Assembly: GCA_000272025.2 (NCBI GenBank)
Contig: AKCV02000015.1
Span: 310,001-374,000, forward strand
DNA from: Imbroritus primus
Lineage (GTDB): Bacteria > Pseudomonadota > Gammaproteobacteria > Burkholderiales > Burkholderiaceae
DNA: 64,000 nt
Direction of reading: 5' to 3'
Of the stretch, positions 46,940 through 56,609 are shown piece by piece. A program made the position numbers and the translations under genes. The stretch's first letter is position 1. Each line of letters opens with the position of its first letter. The notes beneath the pieces were generated by a model. The model ran no database searches. It was not told the DNA's origin and saw only the letters and a list, made by a program, of their open reading frames with translations.

Positions 46940-48142
46940 TCAGCGCTGCTCGAACGTGCGCCAGCGCAGCAGATACCAGGTGGCAGCCAGTGCGTTGACC
47001 GCGGTGAGGCACATGAATGTCGTCCCGAACGCCTGCCCGGTCGCCATGCCCTGGGCCTGTAGTTGCGAGATCAGCCAGCCAACCAGGAAGCTGATCGAGC
47101 CGGTACCAATGAACATGAAGAGGTTCAGGCCGGTATTGCCGCGCCCCACGAGGGTAGCCGGCAAGCCATGGCTGAGGACCGTGTAGGTCAGCACATTCAG
47201 CGACGTGCCAAGACCATACAGGCACCACCACACCACCTCGCCCGGCCAGCGCAGGCTGATGGCGAGCAGGCTGAGAAGGTCGAGCAGCATGCCGGCCGCC
47301 AGCAGGTGGCGATTGGTGACGCCGCGCCGGGCCAGCCGCTCCGACAGGGCGCCAATGAAGAAATACCCGGACAGCGAGATCAGCGACACTGCCAGCAGCA
47401 GGCTGGCCGCATCCGGCTTACTGTACCCCGCGCCATGCATGAGCCACTGCATACCCCACAGGCCCTGTACGGAAATGAACGTGCCCATGCCGGTGAACGC
47501 CCACGGCATGACCCACCAGAAGCGCCGGTGCACCAGTAGTCCGCCGAGTCCGCGCCACTGCTCGGCCATCGAGCGCTGTTCGCGGTCGACCGGAATGTCG
47601 CGGATGGCCCAGGCAATGCCCATTGCCGCCAGCAGGCTGAGTACCGCCAGCCCGGCGAACAGCATGCGCCAGTCGAAATAGCCGAGGGCCAGTTCCACCG
47701 GCTTGGTGGCGAACGACGCGCCGAGGCCGCCGACCAACATGATCCAGCCGGACAAGGCCACCTGTTTTTCTGGCGGATACCATACCGCAGCAGCCTTGAG
47801 CGGCGCCGCGAAACAGATCGCCACGCCGATGCCGATCAGCACGCGGCCCGCGCCGAGTGCGGCGAAGCTGTCGGCAAAGCAGAACAGCAGTGCACCCGCT
47901 GCGGCCGCAAGAATCAGGCCGCCTTCCGCGCGGCGCGGGCCAAAGCGGTCGAGCAGCACGCCGGCAGGAATCTGCGCAAAGGCAAATGCGTAGAAATACA
48001 GGCTGGCGAGCGCGCCAAGATCCTGCGGACTAAGGCTGAACTCGCGTGCCAGCTCGGGCGAGATGACGCCGATGACCGCACGGAACAGCGAGGAGAGGAA
48101 ATACGCCGCAGCGAACGGGATGAAGAATCGCAGGATGGGCAC
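46940..48142 (-). CDS. Major facilitator superfamily transporter
   Basis: 400 residues, 12 predicted helices, with the MFS loop motif between helices 2 and 3 (GVLLDRFGPRRAEGG). GTG start with AGGAACC ahead. Substrate unknown. Precedes no operon partner on its strand. Confidence 0.92.
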   Translation of the reverse strand: MPILRFFIPFAAAYFLSSLFRAVIGVISPELAREFSLSPQDLGALASLYFYAFAFAQIPAGVLLDRFGPRRAEGGLILAAAAGALLFCFADSFAALGAGRVLIGIGVAICFAAPLKAAAVWYPPEKQVALSGWIMLVGGLGASFATKPVELALGYFDWRMLFAGLAVLSLLAAMGIAWAIRDIPVDREQRSMAEQWRGLGGLLVHRRFWWVMPWAFTGMGTFISVQGLWGMQWLMHGAGYSKPDAASLLLAVSLISLSGYFFIGALSERLARRGVTNRHLLAAGMLLDLLSLLAISLRWPGEVVWWCLYGLGTSLNVLTYTVLSHGLPATLVGRGNTGLNLFMFIGTGSISFLVGWLISQLQAQGMATGQAFGTTFMCLTAVNALAATWYLLRWRTFEQR

Positions 48143-48354
48143 GCCGGTTCCTAAAGGTAAGCGTTATGAGTGTCGGTGGGCGTGTCGCTCAGGCGAGGCC
48201 GGGAGGCACTGCATGGAAAGAGTTCGCAGTGTACAAAAAAAGCAGATGGCGTGGCCTGCAAATACAGGGGATGAAGCTGCCCAAGCCTGTATAGGGCGAA
48301 TCGCGTTCTGGGGGGCTGTGCGGCTTCTGTGCTGGTACATGGCAAGGGGAGAAA

Positions 48355-48981
48355 TCAGCGTTCCGCACTGGCCAGTCGTAAAGCCAGCCCCAGGAATACC
48401 ATGCCCGCCGCCCAGTTCAGGCCACGCTGCACGCGCGGCGAGCGACGCAGCGCCGCGCCGAATGTGCCGGCAAAGCAGGCGATGGCGCCGAAGGTGAGCA
48501 GCGTCGCCACGATAAAGATACCGCCCAGCAGCAACATCTGTATCGGCAGGCTACCGGCTTCCGGATGTGCAAACTGCGGCAGGAAGGCGAGAAAGAACAC
48601 CACGACCTTGGGGTTGCTGAGATTCATGATCACACCGCGCCCGTAGCCCTGCCATGCACCGAGCGGCGCGCGTGGCTCATCGGCCTGCATGCCAACGGGC
48701 GCACGGAATGCCTGGAATGCCAGATACACCAGATACGCCGCCCCGCACAGCTTGAGCACGGTAAATGCCGTGACCGACGCGGCGAACACCGCTGCCACGC
48801 CGAATGCCACGGCGGCGGTATGGACCAGCAGGCCGGTACACAGTCCCAGTACCACCAGCATGCCGGCCTTGCGGCCGTGCATGGCCGAATGCAGCAGGAC
48901 GAAAAGATTGTCGGGACCCGGGCTCAGGCCCAGCAGCACGGCAACGCCGAAAAAGGACAGGGCGGTTTCGGGGCTCAGCAT
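48355..48981 (-). CDS. LysE family amino-acid exporter
   Basis: 208 residues, six helices, GLSPGPDNLFVLLHSAMHGR near the N-terminus and NLSNPKVVVFFLAFLPQF in the middle, both LysE/RhtB signatures. Exports amino acids or related compounds. Follows the IclR regulator gene on the same strand by 13 bases, suggesting an operon. Confidence 0.93.
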   Translation of the reverse strand: MLSPETALSFFGVAVLLGLSPGPDNLFVLLHSAMHGRKAGMLVVLGLCTGLLVHTAAVAFGVAAVFAASVTAFTVLKLCGAAYLVYLAFQAFRAPVGMQADEPRAPLGAWQGYGRGVIMNLSNPKVVVFFLAFLPQFAHPEAGSLPIQMLLLGGIFIVATLLTFGAIACFAGTFGAALRRSPRVQRGLNWAAGMVFLGLALRLASAER

Positions 48982-48994
48982 GGATCAGGATCCT

Positions 48995-49816
48995 TCAGTG
49001 ATCGCCCAGGCCGAGCTTGTACTCGATGCTCCGGACCAGGCTCACCAGGCGTGGGCCAAGGTCGGTCTGCAAATGCTGGCGGTCGGTTGCATACGCGGGG
49101 ACGGTCAGATTGAAGGCCAGGTGCATGCCACCGACGGGCGCGCGCATCGGGACCGCCACGGCGGCAAGCGTCGGCCGCCAGTCGCCGGCCACGATGCAGA
49201 AATCCTGTTGCGCGATCTCCGTACAGGCCTGCTCTGCTGCGGCATGAAAGGCTGCCCATTCCTGCGGCACCGTCTCGCGCAGGCGACGCAGCAAGGCCGT
49301 GCGCTGAGGCACGCTGTAGCTGGCGAGCAGGGCGCGTCCGATGGCGGTGCGCAGGAAGGGACGGGTCGAGCCAATGTCGGGCTTGGTGGCGTTGCTGTCG
49401 TAGGCCTGTACGGTTTCCACGTACACCACCTGCAGGCGGTCGCGCGTGCCGATGGAAACGGGCCCGCGCGCATGACGCGCCAGCTCGAGCATTTCCGGCG
49501 AGGCAATCTGCCGCACCGTGAGTTGCGACAGCAGCGGATAACCGAGCGAGAGCACCGCTGGCCCAAGCGAATACTTGCCGGTGGCGCGGTCGCGGCGCAG
49601 GTAGCCAAGGCCCATCAATGTAAACGTCAGGCGCGATACCGTGGGCCGGGAGAGCTGCAGGCGTTCGGCAAAGTCCTTGTTGCCCAGCACCGTTTGCCCG
49701 CCGCCGAAGCAGCCGAGCACGGCCAGGCCATTGGCGAGCGTGGACGCGAACTGCGGATGGGCCGCCAGTGTTTCCGCATCGAGAAACGACGCACCGCCGT
49801 CGTCGAGATCTTCCAA
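48995..49816 (-). CDS. IclR family transcriptional regulator
   Basis: 273 residues: winged HTH at about 40-90 (LSRPTVSRLTFTLMGLGYL) and an IclR effector domain (GTRDRLQVVYVETVQA; RAPVGGMHLAFNL). The only start in reach is TTG at 49816; upstream ATGs are in other frames. Divergent from the metallophosphoesterase gene across 168 bases, so it may regulate that gene and the LysE exporter. Confidence 0.9.
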   Translation of the reverse strand: MEDLDDGGASFLDAETLAAHPQFASTLANGLAVLGCFGGGQTVLGNKDFAERLQLSRPTVSRLTFTLMGLGYLRRDRATGKYSLGPAVLSLGYPLLSQLTVRQIASPEMLELARHARGPVSIGTRDRLQVVYVETVQAYDSNATKPDIGSTRPFLRTAIGRALLASYSVPQRTALLRRLRETVPQEWAAFHAAAEQACTEIAQQDFCIVAGDWRPTLAAVAVPMRAPVGGMHLAFNLTVPAYATDRQHLQTDLGPRLVSLVRSIEYKLGLGDH

Positions 49817-49984
49817 GCCATTCCCCGAATATGAACGTGCTTGACATTATAGCGGGCGGAAACAATACTTTTGTTCAATTAAAAGGAATTGAATTCCACT
49901 ATTCGGGCGTAAGTGCCGCCGAGGTCATGGTTGCGTGATGACGTGATGGCCGCGTGTACCGTGCCCATACAGGAGACACTCCCC

Positions 49985-52048
49985 ATGCCACACCTGCCGC
50001 ATGCCACGCTGGGTGCACCGCTGTTTTCCTTTGTTGTCGTCGCGGACACCCACATCAACGAGCAGGATGGCGCCTCGGCGTCTCCCTATCTGACCAACCG
50101 CCTCGCCAACGACCGCGCGCGCCACGTGTTCCAGGAAATCGCGGCAATGGATCCGCCGCCGCGCTTCGTGGTGCATCTCGGCGATATCGTCAACCCAGTG
50201 CCATCGTTGCCCACCTTCCACGACGCCGTGGCACGCTACCGCGAGATTGCGCAGCCGGTGACGCTGCCGGTGCATCTGGTGCCCGGCAATCACGATGTGG
50301 GCGACAAGTGCGTGGAATGGATGCCGGCCGGGCAGGTGTGCGACGCCTATCTGGCAACCTACCGTGAAGCTTTCGGGCAGGATTTCTATGCCTTCGATGA
50401 AGAAGGCCTGCGCTGCATCATCGTCAACTCGCTGCTGCTCAACTCGGGGCTGCCCGATGAAGCACGCCAGCGCGCATGGCTGGAAGAGCAGATCGCCACG
50501 GCCGGGCAGCGCCGCGTATTCCTGTTCATGCACTACCCGCCGTATATCTTTGCGCCCGACGAGCGTGCCAACTATGACAATGTCGACGAACCCGCGCGTA
50601 GCTGGCTGCTCGACCTGATCCGGCGTCCCGGCGTGGAGGCCGTCTTCGCCGGCCATGTACATAATTTCTGGTACGACCGTGTCGGCGCGGCAGAGTTTTA
50701 CATGCTGCCGTCCACGGCATTCCTGCGGCACGATTTCACCGAGTTCTACCGGGTCGCCCCGGCCACGGAATTCGGGCGTGGCGATGCCGACAAGTTTGGC
50801 TACTTCATCGTCGACGTGTATACGCGCGGGCACGTCGCGCATCCGGTGCGCACGATGGGCCGGCACAGTCAGGCCGGTGCGCCTGCGGCGCCATCCCGCA
50901 CGCTGCATCTCACGCATCCGAAGACGGCCACCTTCGATGACGTCGGTGTCGAGTTGCGCCACCCCTGGACCGAGCGTATGCAGATCACCGCTACCGGTGG
51001 CGTGCAGGAGTTCGGACGCAAATGGGCGCGCAACGACTACCCCTTGCTGGCATTGTGGGAAATGGGTGCGCGCCTCTCCAAGGTGACCGACATGGATCTG
51101 CACGATCCGGAGGCGCGTGCGCGTATGGCGCAGATGGCGCGCTTCGGACACCGCTATATCGTCACCACGCTCGGCGTGCCGAAGGCTGCCAGCCTGGAAG
51201 CACAGCCCGCGCAGTGCGGTGTCGCCGCCTTTGAGGTCAATCTCACCGGTGCCAGTTTCCAGCGCCAGCAGGAGGCGCTACGCGCAGCGCGGCAGGCAAC
51301 TGGCGCCGCCATCTACTACGCGCGGATTGCCGCCTTTGACGATTCGCATTACGACGGCAAGCACTTCAGTCATTTCGTCAAATCCGGCCTGACGCTGGAC
51401 GAGCTGGCGGAGCAGCGTGAAACCCTGATGGTGGCGCGTGCCGCCGGCGTGATCGACGGCGTGACCGTGCGGCTCGATGCGGAGGAGCCGCTCTGCCCGG
51501 CGGCCCATGTGCTGGCGGCGTTTGCGGAGGAGACCGGTTGTCTTGTGCTGGCCTCGCTCAAGACCAGCGGACCGAATCTTGCCACCGAACGGGCCGAGGA
51601 TGACGTGCTGGCGGCCCGTGCGGCGCAGGCCATGATCCTGTCGAAGGCGCTGCGCGGCGTACGCTTCGTCTTCGATACGTTTATGGACGTCGACCGTGGC
51701 TACTACCCGCGCCACGGTCTGATCGACCGGCGTTTTACCCCGCGCCCCGCGGCCACGGTGTTTCGTATGCTCAATGCGGTACTGGCGGCGGCGACCGCTT
51801 TCAGGCTTGTGTCACATAACGATGATGCGGCCGGCATCCTGCACTTTGAAGCCGATGGCGCGCTTTATCGCCTGCTGTGCATGGATGCACGGGCGATGAC
51901 TGCGCAGCTGGCAGCGTTGCCGGCGGAAACGGTCATCCATGGACTCGCGGACGGGGAGACAGGTGCGGCAGCGATGTGGCTGCGCCGCCTGCAGGATATG
52001 CCGGCCGGCGAGGCCGGTGCCCTGCAGGTATTGCTGGCACGGGCCTGA
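49985..52048 (+). CDS. Two-domain protein: calcineurin-like phosphoesterase plus unknown C-terminal domain
   Basis: 687 residues. The N-terminal about 300 residues hold all metallophosphoesterase blocks: VVADTH, HLGDIVNP, VPGNHDVG, FMHYPP and GHVHNFW. A further about 380 residues contain no domain I can name but read like an alpha/beta barrel (EEPLCPAAHVLAAFAEETG; FVFDTFMDVDRGYYPRHGL). The ATG at 49985 has AGGAG upstream; two upstream starts are less likely. No signal peptide, so cytoplasmic. Divergent from IclR. The substrate may be a phosphodiester or sugar-phosphate; undetermined. Confidence 0.85.
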   Translation: MPHLPHATLGAPLFSFVVVADTHINEQDGASASPYLTNRLANDRARHVFQEIAAMDPPPRFVVHLGDIVNPVPSLPTFHDAVARYREIAQPVTLPVHLVPGNHDVGDKCVEWMPAGQVCDAYLATYREAFGQDFYAFDEEGLRCIIVNSLLLNSGLPDEARQRAWLEEQIATAGQRRVFLFMHYPPYIFAPDERANYDNVDEPARSWLLDLIRRPGVEAVFAGHVHNFWYDRVGAAEFYMLPSTAFLRHDFTEFYRVAPATEFGRGDADKFGYFIVDVYTRGHVAHPVRTMGRHSQAGAPAAPSRTLHLTHPKTATFDDVGVELRHPWTERMQITATGGVQEFGRKWARNDYPLLALWEMGARLSKVTDMDLHDPEARARMAQMARFGHRYIVTTLGVPKAASLEAQPAQCGVAAFEVNLTGASFQRQQEALRAARQATGAAIYYARIAAFDDSHYDGKHFSHFVKSGLTLDELAEQRETLMVARAAGVIDGVTVRLDAEEPLCPAAHVLAAFAEETGCLVLASLKTSGPNLATERAEDDVLAARAAQAMILSKALRGVRFVFDTFMDVDRGYYPRHGLIDRRFTPRPAATVFRMLNAVLAAATAFRLVSHNDDAAGILHFEADGALYRLLCMDARAMTAQLAALPAETVIHGLADGETGAAAMWLRRLQDMPAGEAGALQVLLARA

Positions 52049-52112
52049 GTGCCATGCCGGCCAGCTGTGCGGGCCATCGCATCTCGACCACGCGGTGGCC
52101 CGGCCGGATCGC

Positions 52113-52367
52113 TCAGCCGCAGCAGCATCCCCGGCGTGCAGGCGCCGCGCCGGCGGTCTGGTTTGCCACAGGTTCTGCCGGATAGCCTTCCTGAGCGAGC
52201 GCGGCGACGACTGCCGCCGGCTCGACCTTGCCAGCGACTGTGGCGCTGCCACCAGCCAGATCGACCGTGACTTCTTCCACACCAGGCAGCGCATCGAGCG
52301 CCTGGGTCACATGGCGGACGCAGTTGCCGCAGGTCATGCCGCTGACGCGGAAAACTTGAGTGTTCAT
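52113..52367 (-). CDS. Heavy-metal-associated (HMA) protein, CopZ-like
   Basis: 84 residues with the metal site GMTCGNC at 10-16 and a second cysteine cluster CCC at the very C-terminus, which is unusual. It may be a copper chaperone. No copper ATPase or metal regulator is next to it; a CopD-like membrane protein lies on the other strand, 245 bases away. Confidence 0.92.
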   Translation of the reverse strand: MNTQVFRVSGMTCGNCVRHVTQALDALPGVEEVTVDLAGGSATVAGKVEPAAVVAALAQEGYPAEPVANQTAGAAPARRGCCCG

Positions 52368-52611
52368 CTTTCTCTCCTGTTGCCGGACCGGTGGGTGGCC
52401 CGTAGTTAGCCCCTAGCTGGCTTGTCCATGACAGCATCGTGCTTCCCACGGTGGCAAGGTCAAGAGAAACAATAAAAAAACTACAGGGCTTGATCGTGGG
52501 CCGGCCTGCGCGGCCCTGTCGCCAGGTTCAGGCGCTGGAGCCGCCTTGCTTCGGCCTGCCACGCGCACCCGCTACAATGGTCGTTTCCCCACACGATCAT
52601 CTGGAGACGTC

Positions 52612-53073
52612 ATGACACTCTATGCACTGCTGCTCTTTATCCATCTGGCTGGTGTCGTGCTCTGGGTGGGCGGCATGTTCTTCGCCTACGTCTGCCTGCG
52701 GCCGACTGCCGCCGAGGCGCTCGAGCCGCCGTTGCGGCTGCGGCTGTGGCAGGGGGTGTTCCGGCGCTTCTTTGTCTGGGTGTGGATCGCCGTGATTGGC
52801 ATCCTGCTGAGCGGCTTTGCAATGCTCGGGCACATGGGTTTCGCCGCGGCGCCCAAGCACCTGCATGCCATGGCTGGTGGCGGAGTGGTGATGGCCGCAA
52901 TTTTCGTCTATGTGTTTGCTGCGCCATACCAGGCGCTGAGCCGGGCCGTTGCCGCCCAGGACTGGGCCGCCGGCGGCGCCGCGCTGGCCCGCATCCGGCG
53001 TGCCGTCCACGCCAACCTGTGGCTTGGCATTCTCGTCATCGTGATTGCCACGGTCGGCCGCGCCCTGACCTGA
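52612..53073 (+). CDS. CopD-like membrane protein
   Basis: 153 residues, four helices, histidines in helices (FIHLAGVVLWVGGMFFAY; GHMGFAAAPKHLHAMAG). It resembles the CopD-domain family of membrane proteins whose histidines can bind haem or copper. The ATG at 52612 is the obvious start; the stop overlaps the next gene. A role in copper handling is an inference from the fold and the nearby HMA gene. Confidence 0.8.
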   Translation: MTLYALLLFIHLAGVVLWVGGMFFAYVCLRPTAAEALEPPLRLRLWQGVFRRFFVWVWIAVIGILLSGFAMLGHMGFAAAPKHLHAMAGGGVVMAAIFVYVFAAPYQALSRAVAAQDWAAGGAALARIRRAVHANLWLGILVIVIATVGRALT

Positions 53074-53750
53074 TGCTGACCCTGCACGCCGCCCGGCGGT
53101 ACCTGCTGCTGCTCGCCGTGGCATTCGGCGTGTGGTGGGCCGCGCTGGCCATTGCACCTTTGCATCGCGACGACTGGGCCCTGGAAAACGTGCTGGTCCT
53201 GGTGTGTGTCGTGGCCGTGGCTGCCACGTATCGCCGCTGGCCGCTGTCGCCTGCGTCGTATACGCTGCTGTTCGTCTTTCTCTGCGTGCACGAGATCGGC
53301 GCGCACTATACCTACTCGGAAGTGCCTTACGACGCCTGGTTCCAAGCCATGGCCGGTACGTCGCTGAACAGCCTGATGGGCTGGGAACGCAATCATTTCG
53401 ACCGCCTGGGGCATTTTCTGTACGGCCTGCTGCTGGCCTACCCGGTGCGCGAGATCGTGCTGCGCGCCACGGGCGTGCGCGGCTTCTGGAGCTATTTCTT
53501 CCCGGTGGAATTCATCGTCGCCAGCTCTGCCCTGTACGAGATGTTTGAATGGGCAGCAGCCGCATACTTTGGCGGTGACCTGGGCGTCGCCTACCTCGGC
53601 ACCCAGGGCGACGTCTGGGATGCCCAGCGCGACATGCTGCTGGCCAGCCTGGGCGGCTTGCTGGCGATGCTGGGTGCAGCGGCATGGCACCGCATGCGTG
53701 GCCGCGATGGCGCGCAGCAGTGGCTGCAACGCGTGGCGCGCGCGAAGTGA
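53073..53750 (+). CDS. DUF2238 / YjdF family membrane protein
   Basis: 225 residues, six or seven helices, with the family motif NHFDRLGHFLYG and HEIGAHYTYSEVPYD earlier. Translationally coupled to the preceding gene (TGATG). Function unknown. Confidence 0.88.
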   Translation: MLTLHAARRYLLLLAVAFGVWWAALAIAPLHRDDWALENVLVLVCVVAVAATYRRWPLSPASYTLLFVFLCVHEIGAHYTYSEVPYDAWFQAMAGTSLNSLMGWERNHFDRLGHFLYGLLLAYPVREIVLRATGVRGFWSYFFPVEFIVASSALYEMFEWAAAAYFGGDLGVAYLGTQGDVWDAQRDMLLASLGGLLAMLGAAAWHRMRGRDGAQQWLQRVARAK

Positions 53751-53852
53751 AAGACGTAGCGAATAGTGCAGGAGGGTGGAGCGGTTGTCGCTCCGATTGA
53801 TCAACCCGGCAGGCATGCAGGCTCGGCACCCGCATGCCCCTTCATCCGCATC

Positions 53853-54743
53853 TTATGCGCTGGCAGCCATTGCCTGCCGAAATTCCGGCGAGGCCTTGAG
53901 CGTCGTGCGATGCAGCAGGCGCCGTTCCTCGGCCGTATAGCCGCCCGTGGCCCGGTGCACGGTGGCCCAGTTGTCCCACATGACCAGATCGCCCACCTGC
54001 CACTTGTGGCGGTAGATGAATTCCGGCCGCGTGGTGTGGTCGTACAGCTCGCGCAGCAAGGTCTGCGCTTCATCGTCCGGCATGCCGACGATGCCGACAG
54101 TAAAACCCTCGTTGATGAACAGGCTCTTGCGGCCGCTGAACGGATGCACCAGGACGACCGGATGGATCACGTCCGGTGTCTGTTTCTTCTGGTCCTCGGT
54201 CAGGGCAGGGCCACCACGCGACTGGGCGATCTTGTTGTAGATGTCGCCATAGCGGTGCACCGCCTTCAGTCCTTCGAGTTTCTTCTGCATTGCGGCAGGC
54301 AAGGCATCGTAGGCCGCCGCCGTGCTGGCGAACTCAGTGTCACCCAGCACCACGCCGTTGCGGACCGGCACTTCCACCGAATACAGCAGCGAGCCGCGGC
54401 TGGGTTCGGCCACGTATGACAGGTCGGTATGCCAGAACTCGCCGCTGCCGCCAATGCGCTGTCCGTTTTCAACAATGTTGGAGACCCGGAAGATTTCCGG
54501 ATGCCCCGGCAGCAGATAGCGTGCCATCACATGGATTTCCAGCTCGCCAAAGCCGCGGCTAAAGCGGATCTGCTGTTCCGGTGTCAGCACCTGGTTGCGG
54601 AACACCAGCACGGAGCATTGGTTATAGGCTTCGCGCAGTTCGGCAAAAGTCTGGGCATCGAGCGGCTGGCTGAGGTCCAGTCCGGTGATTTCATTGCCGA
54701 GCGGCGCCGGGCTCGGCAGCAGGGTGAAGCGGGTTGGTTTCAT
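53853..54743 (-). CDS. TauD/TfdA-family 2-oxoglutarate dioxygenase
   Basis: 296 residues. Iron ligands: His105-x-Asp107 in FWHTDLSY and His263 in TVHRATGG, with Arg residues in EERRLLHR for 2-oxoglutarate. The family cleaves sulfonates, phenoxyacetates and related compounds. It is followed upstream on the same strand by a binding protein gene, 56 bases away, suggesting import and oxidation of one substrate. Confidence 0.92.
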   Translation of the reverse strand: MKPTRFTLLPSPAPLGNEITGLDLSQPLDAQTFAELREAYNQCSVLVFRNQVLTPEQQIRFSRGFGELEIHVMARYLLPGHPEIFRVSNIVENGQRIGGSGEFWHTDLSYVAEPSRGSLLYSVEVPVRNGVVLGDTEFASTAAAYDALPAAMQKKLEGLKAVHRYGDIYNKIAQSRGGPALTEDQKKQTPDVIHPVVLVHPFSGRKSLFINEGFTVGIVGMPDDEAQTLLRELYDHTTRPEFIYRHKWQVGDLVMWDNWATVHRATGGYTAEERRLLHRTTLKASPEFRQAMAASA

Positions 54744-54798
54744 GTATGGCTCCGAATGGAAGCGTGGCGGCCGGTGCAGGGAATCCGGCCGGCAACCA

Positions 54799-56334
54799 TT
54801 ACTTCCATTTGACTGTGCGCAGGTCGTAGAAGGCGTAGCCGCGCTGCGGTTCCCACACGATGTCCTTGCTCTTGGCGAAGACCGAGAACAGTTCGGAAAT
54901 CAGCACTGCATGGCCATCGTCGCGCAGCAGCTTGGCGATCTGGCGGAACAGCTTGTCGCGCGCGGCCGGATCGCTGGTGCCGTTGGTTTCCTCGATCAGC
55001 TTTTCCACCTCGGGATTGAAGTAGTCAGACCACGTGCCGTTCTTGCTGGCCGTACCCGCAATCGGGGTGATCGGGTCATACATCGCATTCGAGTACTGCA
55101 TCACCGTCATCGGCCCCGACTTGTGCGTATTGTTCAGGCGGTTCCACGCCGGATAGTCGAGCAGCCGCACCTTGGCGCGCACGCCAATGGCCGACCAGTA
55201 CGCCGCCACTGCTTCGGTGACTTCCTTCGGGTACGACGTAGGACTCAGCAGCTCGGTCTCGAAGCCTTTCGGATAGCCGGCGTCGGCCAGCAGCTTGCGC
55301 GCGAGTGCCGGATCGTACTTGAAGGGCTTGAGCGCCGGGTCGACGCCAATCGGATAGTAGGCGGAGATGTAAGACGTCAACGGCTGGCCGATGCCATGCA
55401 TGACATTCTTGATGATCGCCTGTGTGTCGATCGCGTGGTTGAGTGCCAGCCGTACCCGCTTGTCATTGAGAGGTGTGCCCGGTACGTTGGCGTAGAGCCG
55501 CACGTTCAGCGGGCTACCCATGGGGACGCTCACCACGTCCAGCCCCGGGGTCGCCTTGACGCGCGCCACGTCGACCGGAGCGATGCCATCGGCCATGTCG
55601 ACTTCATTCTTGAGCAGGGCGTTCACGCGGTTGGACGCTTCCGGCACGAACTTGAAAATCAGTCGCTTGATCCCCGGCTTGTCGCCGTAGTACTCGTCAA
55701 AGCGTTCCAGCTCTACCGACTGGCCGATCTTGTGCGACACGAACTTGTAGGGGCCCGCTCCGACCGGCGCGCGTGAGAAGGCTTCCACGCTCGGCAGCGA
55801 TTCGGTGTAAGCCTTGGGTACGATCGCCACGAACGCAGCGATCTTGTTCATGAACACCGCATCCGGTTTCTTCATGCGCACCACAACCGTGTACTTGTCG
55901 GGGGCCGATACGCTGTCGACGGTGTCCGCAAAGTAGGGGCGGCGCGTGCTCTTCACCGCCGGATCGAGAATGCGTTCGAACGAGTACTTCACATCTGCCG
56001 AGGTCATCGGCTCGCCATTGTGGAACTTCACATCCTTGCGCAGCGTGAAGCGATACTCCATGCCATCTGCCGACGGCGTCACGCTGGTGGCGAGCTGAGG
56101 CTTCAGCATGCCTTTCTTGTCGAAGGTATAGAGGTTGTCGAAGAGCTGCCATGCGTAGCGATCCGAGTTTCCGGTGTTGTCCACCTGCGCGTCGAGCATG
56201 GCAATGTCGCGTCCGATGCCGAAGACGATGGTGTCCTTGTCGACAGCGGGTTTGGCGTGGGCCGTGGCTAATACCCCGCCGGCCAGAAACAGGCACAGTG
56301 CCATTTTTCCGGCTTGCTTGCGCATACTCTGCAT
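54799..56334 (-). CDS. ABC transporter substrate-binding protein, peptide/nickel (SBP_bac_5) type
   Basis: 511 residues with a signal peptide (MALCLFLAGGVLATAHA) and the family-5 signature RFTLRKDVKFHNGEPMTSADVKYSFERI. AGGAGGATCG before the ATG. No permease or ATPase genes follow in the window, so it must use a transporter encoded elsewhere, or its transporter genes have been lost. First gene of a likely two-gene operon with the TauD gene. Confidence 0.92.
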   Translation of the reverse strand: MQSMRKQAGKMALCLFLAGGVLATAHAKPAVDKDTIVFGIGRDIAMLDAQVDNTGNSDRYAWQLFDNLYTFDKKGMLKPQLATSVTPSADGMEYRFTLRKDVKFHNGEPMTSADVKYSFERILDPAVKSTRRPYFADTVDSVSAPDKYTVVVRMKKPDAVFMNKIAAFVAIVPKAYTESLPSVEAFSRAPVGAGPYKFVSHKIGQSVELERFDEYYGDKPGIKRLIFKFVPEASNRVNALLKNEVDMADGIAPVDVARVKATPGLDVVSVPMGSPLNVRLYANVPGTPLNDKRVRLALNHAIDTQAIIKNVMHGIGQPLTSYISAYYPIGVDPALKPFKYDPALARKLLADAGYPKGFETELLSPTSYPKEVTEAVAAYWSAIGVRAKVRLLDYPAWNRLNNTHKSGPMTVMQYSNAMYDPITPIAGTASKNGTWSDYFNPEVEKLIEETNGTSDPAARDKLFRQIAKLLRDDGHAVLISELFSVFAKSKDIVWEPQRGYAFYDLRTVKWK

Positions 56335-56609
56335 GGCGATCCTCCTCTTTTGATAATAGATATTCGATGCAAATCAAGGCGGCCATGTTTTTCCGCTCTG
56401 GGGATGCCAGTATGGCCGCCAACCAGCACTGCAAGAAGATGGTGGAATCCCTGATGCTGCCTGCAGCGAAGGCGTCTTCAAATTGCCATGTAATAAATAC
56501 CCTGAATATGTCTCAAACGGTATGAAAATAATTAATGCATGATATGTATATAACTAATGTATCGGTTGCGCGGGTTGTGGGAAGATAATAAAAATCTGGA
56601 GAAGAGAAG
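56335..56609. promoter_or_regulatory. Divergent promoter region, binding protein / aldehyde dehydrogenase
   Basis: 275 bases without a gene. The right half (56500-56605) is strongly A+T-rich for this genome and has several overlapping TATAAT-like elements next to the dehydrogenase start. No clear dyad. Confidence 0.5.
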
